A stretch of 12,563 nucleotides of DNA from Nitrospirota bacterium (GCA_029865515.1 JAOUGQ010000069.1:1-12563), one strand, 5' to 3'; positions 1 through 7,142 are shown, counted from the first letter of the stretch. A program made the numbers and translations. The notes: generated from the letters alone by a model not told the origin.

Positions 1-1
1 G

Positions 2-412
2 TTTCCGGCTGGTACGCCTTCTGGTGCCTCCCCCATCTTTGAAAGGGGTAAGCAACCCGGTGAGGTCTTTCTCCGGCTGGTTGAGTGTTTCGAGCATGTG
101 GAAGAAATTGCGCGCCTGTCCGGAACCGCCGTCCTGCATCTCGATGCGAAGGCGGCCAAGCGCGCGGTGGATGATTTTGATATTCAACCCAGTGACGTCT
201 ATGATTTAGCCACCCTTCTGGTCTCTGATCTTACCTATCTATATGGGCGACTCCAAAACGCTCCCCCCATTCCTTCGGTCCCCTTTCCTGGTAGGAAATT
301 TCCTTCGCATGTCTATCAACAAGCCGGGGTACTTCTGGGTCACCTTCGTGCCGTAGAGCAGCAAGTCCGGGCCAATCCAGACTGGTTCAAGGTTCAAACG
401 CCGGCCAACTGA
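2..412 (+). CDS. Conserved hypothetical protein, C-terminal part (5' end outside window)
   Basis: The reading frame is open from the first complete codon of the window to a TGA stop at 410-412, so this is the last 136 codons of a gene that begins upstream. A GTG at 98 could look like a start, but the frame upstream of it reads as normal protein (GASPIFERGKQPGEVFLRL), so the gene very likely continues through it. The visible part is soluble and mostly helical, with no signal peptide or membrane segment. The stretch VYDLATLLVSDLTYLYGRL followed by PGRKFPSHVYQQAGVL resembles a family of uncharacterised bacterial proteins I remember from Nitrospira and related genomes; no function is known to me. 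Its partner genes would lie to the left. The coding call is fairly firm because of the natural amino-acid composition; the function is unknown. Confidence 0.75.
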   Translation, partial: FPAGTPSGASPIFERGKQPGEVFLRLVECFEHVEEIARLSGTAVLHLDAKAAKRAVDDFDIQPSDVYDLATLLVSDLTYLYGRLQNAPPIPSVPFPGRKFPSHVYQQAGVLLGHLRAVEQQVRANPDWFKVQTPAN

Positions 413-665
413 TCTGCGTAGCCCTTCCTCGCATGGTTATGTGTATGAGGGAACTCATGTCAACCGAGTGCTAGGAAAAACAATTTATTCGATAGCTCCA
501 ACGTCATAAATTATCATCATGCATGGTTGGGAAGTCTTTTTTTTATAAGAGGACGTCTGGACTTCCTTACGCATACATACCCCAAAATCATTAGCGGGCA
601 TCTCTCCCCCTTTGGTCATACCTGTGTGGTTGTGGCAGGTATCCCTCTGAAAAAGCCCAAGATGG

Positions 666-733
666 ATTCCCGATAACAATTGTCGGGAATGACCAGGGCG
701 GAGAGATTCCAGATTGCAGCTGTCGGGCATGAC
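666..733. repeat. Two tandem REP-like palindromic units
   Basis: Two 28-bp units at 666-693 and 706-733, 40 bp apart, match at 22 of 28 positions. Unit one is a near-palindrome, with ATTCCCGA and TCGGGAAT arms of 8 bp around a 9-base loop. Unit two (ATTCCAGA...TCGGGCAT) is degenerate. A third copy lies at 4560-4587 between two other genes. Short intergenic palindromes present as dispersed copies fit the definition of repetitive extragenic palindromes. They may act as RNA hairpins stabilising mRNA ends, or they may be passively spread by a REP-type transposase; no such transposase is in this window. Confidence 0.6.
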
Positions 734-1087
734 GTGTAAGAGCAATTCCTGTTTCCCGCTTTCACGCTTGCGCGTAGAAGTGCTACTGCTCGTAAACGCG
801 AGGACAAGTTTCACGAAATGATGGGGGGCCTCCATACTCAGCCCGCAATCTGTTCGCCATTTATCAGATGTGGTCCGAAAGATAACGTCGAAGGTTTTGA
901 CATGTAACGTACATTTCACCTGCTGCATCAGGCTTCTTCTGAATTTCTTTAATTGGTAATTTGCCACCGAATTGCTAATATTCATTATTGGTTTGTTCTT
1001 TTGAAGTTCTTTTGGGGAAAACCATATTGTTAATTTCAAGGGACTAGAAGAGCGAACATGAAGTCAGAGCGTATTGCTAATTTTTCA

Positions 1088-1095
1088 GAGGAGGA
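1088..1095 (+). promoter_or_regulatory. Ribosome binding site deciding the DUF3313 lipoprotein start
   Basis: The sequence AGAGGAGGAA sits 8 bases before the ATG at 1104. The longer candidate start, ten codons upstream at 1074, has no such site and would add a polar stretch ahead of the signal peptide. The 1104 start is therefore preferred. Confidence 0.7.
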
Positions 1096-1103
1096 ATAAA
1101 TTC

Positions 1104-1814
1104 ATGAAGGCGAATTTTCATCGAACAACGCTGATTCTGGTCGTTGGACTTTTTCTATTACAAGGATGTGCGTCCACGCAACAACGACGAGATGTGGTCA
1201 AAACCGGCTTTCTGAGTGCTAGTGAACAATCTCTGCTCACAGAAGGTAAAGGTGCCCACGAGGCACTGCTTCGCTACGTCAATCCCGATGTCGACTGGCG
1301 CTCTTACAATAAGGTGATGCTTGATTCCGTGACGGTCTGGAAAGATAAGGAAACGAAAGACGTGTCTCCCGAGGATCTTCAGATGCTGACCGATTTCGCC
1401 TATAACCAAATGCATGAGGCCCTGAGCCGGGACTATACCATCGTGAGCCAACCTGGACCCGGAGTTATGCGTGTAGCCTTCGCCATTACCGAAGCGGAGG
1501 CCTCAAACCCGGCTGCGGATGTGGTGACTTCCATTATTCCGCAGACCAGAATCTTGACTGGCATTAAAGGGTATGCGGTGGGAGGCAAGCCTGGCTTTGT
1601 GGGAACGGCCGGCGGAGAAGCCAAGATCACCGACGCACAAACCGGAAAGCTTCTGGGTATAGGCATCGACCGGCGTGGCGGCACCAAAAACCTGAGAGGA
1701 ATGACGAATGAATGGAATGATGTGGAGAAAGCCTACATCTACTGGGCAGCCGCTATGCGGTATCGGTTGTGCATGCTTCGCGGCGAGTCGAATTGCGTAG
1801 AACCCGAAGATTAG
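1104..1814 (+). CDS. DUF3313-type lipoprotein
   Basis: A 236-residue exported lipoprotein. Residues 1-21 form a lipoprotein signal peptide ending in the lipobox LLQG followed by Cys22, the expected lipidation site, so the mature protein should be membrane-anchored in the periplasm or outer membrane. The body starts with a KTGFLS segment (about 33-38) and contains LRYVNPDVDWRSYNKVMLDS and VTVWKD (56-81), the hallmark of the DUF3313 family as I know it: a conserved 'TGFL...Y..P..DW..Y..V.LD.V..W' pattern. The second half has a Gly/Ala-rich region (152-172) and a short domain with DAQTGKLLG (178-185). No function is established for the family. The start at 1104 is chosen for its strong ribosome binding site and correct signal peptide. 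Length is typical, with no frame damage. It stands alone between non-coding intervals and is probably its own transcript. Confidence 0.85.
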   Translation: MKANFHRTTLILVVGLFLLQGCASTQQRRDVVKTGFLSASEQSLLTEGKGAHEALLRYVNPDVDWRSYNKVMLDSVTVWKDKETKDVSPEDLQMLTDFAYNQMHEALSRDYTIVSQPGPGVMRVAFAITEAEASNPAADVVTSIIPQTRILTGIKGYAVGGKPGFVGTAGGEAKITDAQTGKLLGIGIDRRGGTKNLRGMTNEWNDVEKAYIYWAAAMRYRLCMLRGESNCVEPED

Positions 1815-1834
1815 AAGAGACCGATACACTCCCC

Positions 1835-1912
1835 GAGTCGAAGTTGGGCGGTACCTCGCGCGCACCCGGAAAAACAATAGTTATCCTCGTGTGCGCGGGT
1901 TTCCTCCGACTC
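1835..1912. repeat. Nested inverted repeats downstream of the lipoprotein gene
   Basis: The outer arms GAGTCG (1835-1840) and CGACTC (1907-1912) enclose inner arms CGCGCAC (1859-1865) and GTGCGCG (1891-1897). The transcript could fold into a two-level stem. There is no T-run after it, so it is not a textbook intrinsic terminator, but its position just after the stop at 1814 suggests a 3' end structure. Confidence 0.35.
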
Positions 1913-2118
1913 AGTCTGAGCTTGCACAATGGTGAAAACATACTTCGAACGGTGGCCATGTTTTCTTTTCCAAAAAGTCATGAAAGAATATTCCTCTATG
2001 GTTCCAAAATTCTCGGTACCGTGCTTTGTGAATCAGAACTCGAGTTTGCCGACGGAAAAGACCTTTTAAAGGGTTAGCAATCATTCTATAAACCAGGCAA
2101 GCCTCCTCTTTCCAATAT

Positions 2119-2138
2119 AAGCAACATGCTTGTTGCTT
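2119..2138. terminator. Hairpin past the end of the toxin remnant
   Basis: Perfect 8-bp arms AAGCAACA and TGTTGCTT with a 4-base loop, about 30 bases past the stop of the minus-strand vapC remnant. Read on the minus strand the stem is followed by an AT-rich stretch (ATATTGG) rather than a clean U-run, so terminator function is only possible. Confidence 0.35.
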
Positions 2139-2170
2139 GAAGGATAAATGGTTCTGGTCCTATTTCCGGA

Positions 2171-2649
2171 TCAGAAATCATGTCCTTCATCCCGACTTCC
2201 GGTCTTTTGGGGACATTCTGTGAAAGGAACGTCCTTTAACTCAATGATGTGGCCACACCGGACCGCTTTTCGAAAATGTTGGGTATCCGCGGTGACGAAG
2301 ACGGTCTCAGAAGACTGCAAAGCCACTGCATGATACAGGGTGTCCAAGAGGTGATGATTGAGATCCACGGCAAGACGACAGGCCTGCTCATATACTTCCC
2401 ATTCCGTGCTCATGGGTAACTCCATGGCCAAAAAAGTTTAAAGCAAGGCGATCGATTGAGTTGGGGCTACACGAGTCAAGACGGTCGCTATTTCCGTTAG
2501 CTAATGCGGGGGTTGAAGTACTTGGCAATGACCTTCCTGAATGTCATGCAAAAGGGTATTAGGGCTTGCCCCCCTTGATGGGTTTCTCCGTCTTTCCCCG
2601 GTAGAGCCCATTTTCCCGCCACACTGGCGTCAACAACCCAGATCCTCAT
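2171..2649 (-). pseudogene. vapC: Broken PIN-domain (VapC-type) toxin
   Basis: The start codon at 2649 overlaps the antitoxin stop as ATGA, the usual coupling of a toxin-antitoxin pair. The N-terminus reads MRIWVVDASVAGKWALPG, a classic PIN-domain opening with the first catalytic Asp (residue 7). After about 35 codons (around 2550-2560) the frame is lost by a net one-base change. Continuing in the other frame gives LLHDIQEGHCQVLQPPH, then a TAG where the family pattern (PPHW) suggests Trp, then LTEIATVLTRVAPTQ, then a TAA, then an open stretch from 2431 to 2171. That stretch carries LLDTLYHAVAL and VFVTADTQHFRKA, which hold the remaining PIN acidic residues. All four expected acidic positions survive in the DNA, but one frameshift and two nonsense codons prevent a full-length product. 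VapC proteins are RNases that cut tRNA or rRNA; this copy should be inactive. Confidence 0.85.
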
Positions 2650-2879
2650 GGGCGGCCCTGAGTCCTGGCAAGCCGGGTGCCCTTGTCTGTTACCCGAGGA
2701 GCCTGTTCGCGCAACGCCAGTAAACAATTAATCACCCGCCGGCGCCTTCCTAGGCGCTTCTGCTCTTTGATAGCCTGTTGCATCAGTTGCGTTAACACCT
2801 CACTTTTGTTTTTCCCGGCAAAGACTTTGTCAAATTGGTGTTTGACATCTTCCGGAACACCGAAATTCACGGTGGCCAT
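2646..2879 (-). CDS. vapB: Ribbon-helix-helix-type antitoxin (VapB-like)
   Basis: A 77-residue protein. The N-terminal MATVNFGVPEDVKHQFDKVF looks like a ribbon-helix-helix strand and first helix, followed by AGKNKSEVLTQLMQQAIKEQ, the second helix seen in small DNA-binding antitoxins. The tail is basic (KRLGRRRR, about 41-48) and is the part that would normally hold the toxin. The start at 2879 has an AAAGGGGAA ribosome binding site seven bases upstream. Its TGA overlaps the toxin ATG by 4 bp, so the two were translated together. It should bind and repress its own promoter through the palindrome at 2891-2911. The gene looks intact although its partner is dead. The last 20 residues (VTDKGTRLARTQGRP) are less family-like and could also have been altered. 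Confidence 0.75.
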   Translation of the reverse strand: MATVNFGVPEDVKHQFDKVFAGKNKSEVLTQLMQQAIKEQKRLGRRRRVINCLLALREQAPRVTDKGTRLARTQGRP

Positions 2880-2890
2880 AATAGTTCCCC

Positions 2891-2911
2891 TTTGTTGAAA
2901 TTTTCAACAAA
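2891..2911. promoter_or_regulatory. Operator palindrome of the toxin-antitoxin locus
   Basis: A perfect inverted repeat with 10-bp arms TTTGTTGAAA and TTTCAACAAA around one base lies between the -10 box and the ribosome binding site. This is where a ribbon-helix-helix antitoxin would bind to autoregulate. The symmetry is seen directly; the role is inferred. Confidence 0.65.
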
Positions 2912-2940
2912 ATTGTGACTTGCCATATTTTACTTGTCAA
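2912..2940 (-). promoter_or_regulatory. Sigma-70-type promoter of the antitoxin-toxin operon
   Basis: Read on the minus strand, TTGACA (2940-2935) is a perfect -35 box. Seventeen bases later CACAAT (2917-2912) serves as a -10 box matching 4 of 6 consensus bases. The operator palindrome starts immediately downstream, so bound antitoxin would cover the transcription start. Confidence 0.65.
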
Positions 2941-3456
2941 ATGATTCCTTCTCGCCTCAGTTGTTTTTAAAACTGGACAACCTTGGATGTGGCCGCCTAT
3001 GGCCAGAGGGCCAAACCTTATTTTTGACCGATCCTATTGATTTGCCCTTCTCCCGCTGACTTCAAGGGAATGCAGTCCTGGCGAGAACATTGTGGATTGT
3101 CATTTCGGAAGCCCGATTTGATACAACCCCCAGGGGAAAAAGTTCAGGAGAATCTGTATAGGATGGAGACCCACGCGTCTTTCTGGGCCTGGTGAGCGGT
3201 GTTGTCGCATCCGACATGATGCGGAGACATGAATCTGCCGTGGATCGCTCTATGCCGACCATCGTTGTGAATGGAGACGGCCATCATACTGATCGATCAG
3301 AATGTGCAATTGGGATTGAGTCCGAGAAAAATGACCTTGTTGGGTTTGTAGTCTCTCGTCAACTATCGCTTATCGTAAATCTTGCCCTTGCCTTTGGCGA
3401 CATATTCAAAAATTCTGCGAAGCCAGGGCTGTTCACTTCAATGAAAAGGAGGTTGA
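2941..3456. other. Interval without a convincing gene
   Basis: About 500 bases with only weak open frames: 66 codons on the minus strand (3062-3262) and 99 codons on the plus strand (3192-3491). The latter overlaps the 3' end of the barrel gene and has no ribosome binding site. Neither shows a motif I recognise. It could be decayed coding sequence between the toxin-antitoxin locus and the outer-membrane genes. Confidence 0.4.
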
Positions 3457-4503
3457 TTAAAAAGCCAATTTGGCGCCCAGCCATGTGTTGAGATTTTTCA
3501 ACCCCGCCTCAAAACTCTCTTTTCGATGTGATCCCTGAAAGCCGGCGGTCACCTGAAGAACCTCGTTCACCCGGTACCGAGCCGCAATGTCGCCTTGGAT
3601 CACATTTTCATGTTGCCCCTTTCGTTCATCTTCAGAAATGCCGGTCGTCCACCCGTTGAATTCATAATGGAGCGCCATTTCCACCCCAATAGATTCGGTA
3701 AATTCAAACTCGAGTTCCCCGGTCACGAAATGATTGTAGTAGGAAATATCATCCTTTAGCTCTGGCTGCTTCCGTCCGTCAGCCAGTCCTCTCTCATAAT
3801 GGTAGCCCAGGGCCATCCCGATCTTCTCCGTAAGTGGCCATTCCACGTGCGTCCCAATGGTCCAAAAGCGTGTGTCCCGTTCGGTAAACGGTTTATCGTA
3901 CTCCCGCAATCCATAGCGGCCATAGAGGATAACCCGGGCATCATCCACGCCGGGGATTTGTTGAGCAATCCCTCCGGCCCAATAATGAGTGGTGACTTCT
4001 TCGTTTTTCAAACGTGGTGGATCTCCGCCGGACTCCTCAATGGGCCGCACCTCATTTTTTCCTAAAAAGAGATCAGGCCCGAAAAAGTAACGAAAGATGA
4101 GGCTTGTAGAAGGAGTCAGATTGTGGGAAGCCTGCACGCCCAGTGATCCGTGACTGAAGCGGGTATTGTTCGTAAACACGAATCCTTGTCCACGGACAAC
4201 AACTCGGGTCTGACGACCCATCAACGAGAAGGACTTGCCAATTTGGGCAACGGGTTCAAACACCACATCGTTCCCTTGGTTGGCGAGCTTGCTATCAATA
4301 ACCGGTTGGGTGGGATCCTGGAGACGGGCCAAACGGCGTGTGGCAGAGAACAGAGCGGCATCGTCGGTATAATAGACGTTGCTCTCACCGCTGACCTTCC
4401 ACTCGGCAAAGGACAGAGAGGGAAGGAGTAGGATGCACATGAGAAGAGATAACAAAAGCGGCATGTGAGCAGTTTCTCGTGTGCCGGTAAGTTTCCAGTA
4501 CAT
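3457..4503 (-). CDS. Outer-membrane beta-barrel protein of unknown function
   Basis: A 348-residue exported protein. The N-terminus has a short charged region, a hydrophobic core (about residues 15-30) and a signal peptidase site at SFA|EW (33/34). The rest alternates polar and hydrophobic residues, with repeated aromatic-rich strands such as TTHYWAGGIAQQI, RFWTIGTHVEWPL, KIGMALGYHYERG and VEMALHYEFNGWT. It ends in a strand with a C-terminal Phe (TWLGAKLAF), the signal recognised by the outer-membrane assembly machinery. It is therefore probably a monomeric barrel of 14-18 strands. An alternative start at 4464 would remove the only basic residues before the hydrophobic core, so 4503 is preferred, although neither start has a clear ribosome binding site. 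It follows the FadL-family gene on the same strand, 168 bp away, with a REP-like hairpin between. The substrate is unknown. Confidence 0.8.
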   Translation of the reverse strand: MYWKLTGTRETAHMPLLLSLLMCILLLPSLSFAEWKVSGESNVYYTDDAALFSATRRLARLQDPTQPVIDSKLANQGNDVVFEPVAQIGKSFSLMGRQTRVVVRGQGFVFTNNTRFSHGSLGVQASHNLTPSTSLIFRYFFGPDLFLGKNEVRPIEESGGDPPRLKNEEVTTHYWAGGIAQQIPGVDDARVILYGRYGLREYDKPFTERDTRFWTIGTHVEWPLTEKIGMALGYHYERGLADGRKQPELKDDISYYNHFVTGELEFEFTESIGVEMALHYEFNGWTTGISEDERKGQHENVIQGDIAARYRVNEVLQVTAGFQGSHRKESFEAGLKNLNTWLGAKLAF

Positions 4504-4559
4504 CAGTTGTCAGGTCCGCAGTTGTCGGGGGGCATCCATCCGCAATGAAGAGCAGATGG

Positions 4560-4587
4560 ATCCCCGATAAACAATGTCGGGAATGAC
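4560..4587. repeat. Third REP-like palindromic copy
   Basis: This 28-bp unit (ATCCCCGA...TCGGGAAT around TAAACAATG) matches the copies at 666-693 and 706-733. It can form an imperfect stem of seven or eight base pairs in the gap between the FadL-family gene and the downstream barrel gene on the minus strand. A degenerate fourth copy may lie at about 4637-4660 (GAAACAATGTTGGGG). Such hairpins between cotranscribed genes often set the relative stability of the two mRNA halves. Confidence 0.55.
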
Positions 4588-4671
4588 ACCGGTGGAAGGA
4601 GGCCCAACGAAAGGTCTGTCATAGATATATGGAAGTCGGAGAAACAATGTTGGGGCTGAACGGTGGTCTGG

Positions 4672-5985
4672 TTACCTTCCACGTGGTCCCATCTGTATTC
4701 CTTCGCCCCAGGTCATGGTGAACGCAAAAAAGTGGATCGTGGTGTTCTTAAAGTCACCGGCGACGCGGCCAGCCAGCGGTCCTCGATTTTGATCAACCGG
4801 CATATCTCCTGCCCAGGCGAGTTCATAGGAAAAACCAAGATTGAGGGTGGGTGTCGTTTGCCAGAGGGCTCCAAGTCCGAACTTGTAGGTTTCGCCTACC
4901 GGGAGATCTAACGTGCGATGCTTATCTTTCACCATGGAACTGTCGTAGCCAAAGCCTGTGGAGACCACCCATTCGGGGTTCAGTCGATATTGAGTCCCGA
5001 CTCCGACATGCCAGGTATCCTGATAATTTCGATTGAAGGTGAGGGTGGTGGGATTCGCCGTGCTCACTGTCACATCCACCTTGCCGAACCTTGACCAGTC
5101 TTGCCATCCAACGTCACCCATGATGGCCCATGCCCCGGTCAGTTCATGGTAGGCGCTGAACATGATCGATTGGGGGACGGTCATGCCGAGAGCGAGTTTT
5201 TTGTTCAGCAGCCCGTTATTCTGCAGGGCGGTGCTGATAGGTCCGAGATTCGAAAATTTTGGTTTATCAGAAAAATTTAACTCAATGGGCGATTGATACG
5301 TGAGCCCGAAGCGGGTGCCGCGGGTCGGCATGAACATGACGCCGATATTGCCTCCAACGCCTACGTCTTGATCCTTGATTTGCAGTTCCCCGTCATTGCT
5401 ACTAAAGAGATTATTCACAGCCGCAGTTTGTTTGAATGCGGCAAACATGACGTTTACCCCTCCACCGATGGACAGGTATTCATTGACACGATAGCTTGCC
5501 GTTGGCATGAAACTGACTCCGGCCAGGAGAACGTCTTTCAGGTAATAACGCCCAACCCATTCTCCCCTGTATTTCAAGGCCGAACCGAAGTTCGAAAATA
5601 TGCCCAGGCCCACTCTCCAGTCGTCTCCCAAGGGGTGGACGTAAAAGCCGCTGGCTCCCGGGAAGACATCAACGGGGTTGCCTCCGCCCCCCCCGGATGG
5701 CGTTGAATTGCTGTTCGAGGTGAACCCGATATTGCCATATAAGAGTTGGGCGCCACCTTGGAATTGAGGGCCCTCCAATAGAGACATGCCTGCCGGGTTT
5801 TTAAACAGGGTGGACGCGTCCTGGGCGCGAGCTGCCCATCCTGCTCCAGCGAGTCCCACGTCCGGAGTGCCGATCTCGGAAAGAAAGAGCCCTCCGGCCT
5901 GTGCCGCTTGAGGCAGGAGCAGCATTCCCACCAGGAGGAGAGTTCGGATATGCAAAAGGCCTTTAAATCCAGAGAGTGTTGGCAT
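4672..5985 (-). CDS. FadL/TodX (OmpP1) family outer-membrane transporter
   Basis: A 437-residue protein, close to the usual FadL size. Residues 1-30 are a signal peptide with cleavage at AQA|GG. The mature N-terminus GGLFLSEIGTPDVGLAGAGW, then AARAQDASTLFKNPAGM (51-67), is the N-terminal hatch of FadL-type 14-stranded barrels, where the NPA motif is the family hallmark. The remainder is typical barrel sequence with VGLGIFSNFGSALKY (about 125-139), SIGGGVNVMFAAF and GFGYDSSMVKDKHR. A Ser/Gly-rich loop (about 90-102) is an insertion between strands. Family members carry long-chain fatty acids or other hydrophobic compounds across the outer membrane; the exact substrate here cannot be read from sequence. 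The start at 5985 has an AAAGGAA site six bases upstream. The C-terminus (QMGPRGR) extends a little past the last aromatic strand (FFAFTMTW). Confidence 0.93.
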   Translation of the reverse strand: MPTLSGFKGLLHIRTLLLVGMLLLPQAAQAGGLFLSEIGTPDVGLAGAGWAARAQDASTLFKNPAGMSLLEGPQFQGGAQLLYGNIGFTSNSNSTPSGGGGGNPVDVFPGASGFYVHPLGDDWRVGLGIFSNFGSALKYRGEWVGRYYLKDVLLAGVSFMPTASYRVNEYLSIGGGVNVMFAAFKQTAAVNNLFSSNDGELQIKDQDVGVGGNIGVMFMPTRGTRFGLTYQSPIELNFSDKPKFSNLGPISTALQNNGLLNKKLALGMTVPQSIMFSAYHELTGAWAIMGDVGWQDWSRFGKVDVTVSTANPTTLTFNRNYQDTWHVGVGTQYRLNPEWVVSTGFGYDSSMVKDKHRTLDLPVGETYKFGLGALWQTTPTLNLGFSYELAWAGDMPVDQNRGPLAGRVAGDFKNTTIHFFAFTMTWGEGIQMGPRGR

Positions 5986-6192
5986 GATTGTTCCTTTCTT
6001 GAATATGTCCAGATTGAATGTTCAGATTAATTGTTCTGTGTGGCTCTGAAAAAGCCGTATTGAAGTTGAATGCGTAGAGATTTTTAAGCCCCATTCTGGC
6101 CGAAAGATCGGATTGTGCAACGAACATAAACGGATTGGATTTTTTTGGCAACCATGAGGGGCGAGAATCGTCTACTTTTGAAATTGTGTTGT
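5986..6192 (-). promoter_or_regulatory. Upstream region of the FadL-family gene
   Basis: The 5' leader holds an imperfect tandem repeat directly before the ribosome binding site. On the plus strand the units are TGAATATGTCCAGAT (6000-6014) and TGAATGTTCAGAT (6015-6027). Adjacent near-repeats one to one and a half helical turns long could be a regulator site. No clear -35/-10 pair stands out. Confidence 0.35.
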
Positions 6193-6611
6193 TCACTCTT
6201 CTTTGGAACGAAGGCGATCTTTGCATGATGGTGTGAATGTGGTAGGGGATTGAAGGCCGCATTCACCTGCACGGTGAATCCGCCGTAGCCCAGTGTGGCT
6301 TGGCTTCGATGGGATGCCTTTGCGATGGTAATCGGACAAAGTCATGGGGGGGGGAGGGAGAGGGCATGTTGTGAGAGGACTTGGTGCTGTTGGAGACGAC
6401 CCGATATTGTTGCCTGAGACAATAAGGAACCGAAGCTGCCTTGGGGAAATAGATTGCTGAATTTTCCCCTGTAGATTTTGGCGATGTCGGATTTTCTGGA
6501 AAAGATACCTGCCGACAAGCCATGCCAAAAATACGGCAACATAAAACTGTCCTACCATCGCCTCCGGAAAGGCGACGGTTCGGACACGCGGCTTCACGGC
6601 GATGCGGTCGC
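6193..6611 (-). pseudogene. Detached 3' part of the frameshifted ion channel
   Basis: This is the continuation of the channel gene after its one-base deletion, in the next reading frame. From 6611 it reads GD (filter), RIAVKPRVRTVAF, then PEAMVGQFYVAVFLAWLVGR, a pore-lining last helix that matches the paralogue's YLEAIVGQFYVAVLVAFLVG. The frame then runs on to a stop at 6193, about 80 codons further than the paralogue ends, through a low-complexity Pro/Ser stretch (PTAPSPLTTCPLPPPP) encoded by a G-rich tract with an 8-G run near 6346. That tail is probably not ancestral protein, so the original stop is unclear. As written, this part cannot be translated with the upstream segment without frameshifting. 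Confidence 0.65.
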
Positions 6612-7142
6612 GTAGCCTAAGGTGGTAATCGTGACAAAGCTGAAATACATCAATTCTGAGAACTGGGCTCCTATGGTGGTGGATGTTAGGCCATGAAGGG
6701 AGTCCCGGATGGCCATGTTGATAAACAGATAGCACATCCCCCCGTTTAATCCGGGTAGGAGAGAAATGCAGGTGGCGCCAATGATTTTGATGTTGATTTC
6801 CCCTGAAGGGAGCAAATGGCGTGAAGCTATCCAGATGCTGGCCACGAAAAATGCCGGTGATATTGCCATGTTGACAAGCCGAAGTCCGGCGATGTTCAAA
6901 AAATAGTTCAGGAGGGCGATGGCGAGTCCGGTTGCCGCGATGCCACATCCGATCATCATGAACCATTTCTTTTCTTTTCCCAGGCCCCATACTCCCATGA
7001 GGAGCATGAAAATAAGAGCTGGTTCGACGACCAGGCGCCAGGTCTTTCCTCTGACCCCTATTTCTTGCGAAATGGCGACTGAAAGAATGAGGATTAAGAG
7101 CCTTCCTAACAGATACCCAAAGTTCATCCTTTTGAGAGGCAT
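6594..7142 (-). pseudogene. Frameshifted potassium-channel-type membrane protein
   Basis: As written this encodes 182 residues with five hydrophobic segments (YLLGRLLILILSVAIS, LVVEPALIFMLLMGVWGL, FMMIGCGIAATGLAIALLNY, LVNMAISPAFFVASIWIAS, IIGATCISLLPGLNGGMCYL) and a pore helix SFVTITTLGY. It then reads ATASP-stop instead of GDIIP. The intact paralogue at 9311-9982 has TACGGCGAC at this point; here it is TACGCGAC, so one G of the filter Gly codon is missing (opposite 6610/6611). The product lacks the GYGD selectivity filter and last helix and cannot conduct. The start at 7142 is chosen for a GGAGAA site eight bases upstream and for alignment with the paralogue. Longer frames reach 7244 but add a polar leader. 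A sequencing or assembly error at this single base is the main alternative. Confidence 0.8.

Larger units (their letters stand above)
413..1103. other. Non-coding interval with REP-like palindromes
   Basis: No convincing gene is visible in these roughly 690 bases. A 184-codon open frame on the minus strand (485-1039) runs straight through the REP-like repeats and has an odd composition (SSSTSTRKRES, SYKKKTSQPCMM), so I treat it as chance. The useful content is the pair of palindromic repeats at 666-733 and the ribosome binding site of the lipoprotein gene at the right end. Confidence 0.55.
1815..2170. other. Non-coding interval with nested inverted repeats
   Basis: No supported gene lies in these 356 bases. 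The 102-codon plus-strand frame (1769-2077) overlaps the lipoprotein's 3' end and has no credible start context. Nested inverted repeats lie at 1835-1912 and a hairpin at 2119-2138. Both could terminate or process the transcripts converging here from the lipoprotein gene (+) and the toxin-antitoxin locus (-). Confidence 0.5.

Noticed and set aside
666..733. Two REP-like units 40 bp apart read as a mini-CRISPR
   Set aside because: Only two units, 22 of 28 matches, a 12-bp gap instead of a 30-40 bp spacer, and another copy elsewhere in the window.
485..1039. 184-codon open frame on the minus strand
   Set aside because: It runs through two REP-like palindromes, has an unnatural composition and no ribosome binding site or recognisable domain.
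3192..3491. 99-codon open frame on the plus strand
   Set aside because: No ribosome binding site, no motif, and its end overlaps the antisense strand of the well-supported barrel gene.
5293..5706. 137-codon open frame on the plus strand
   Set aside because: Entirely antisense to the FadL-family gene, which has clear signal peptide and hatch motifs.
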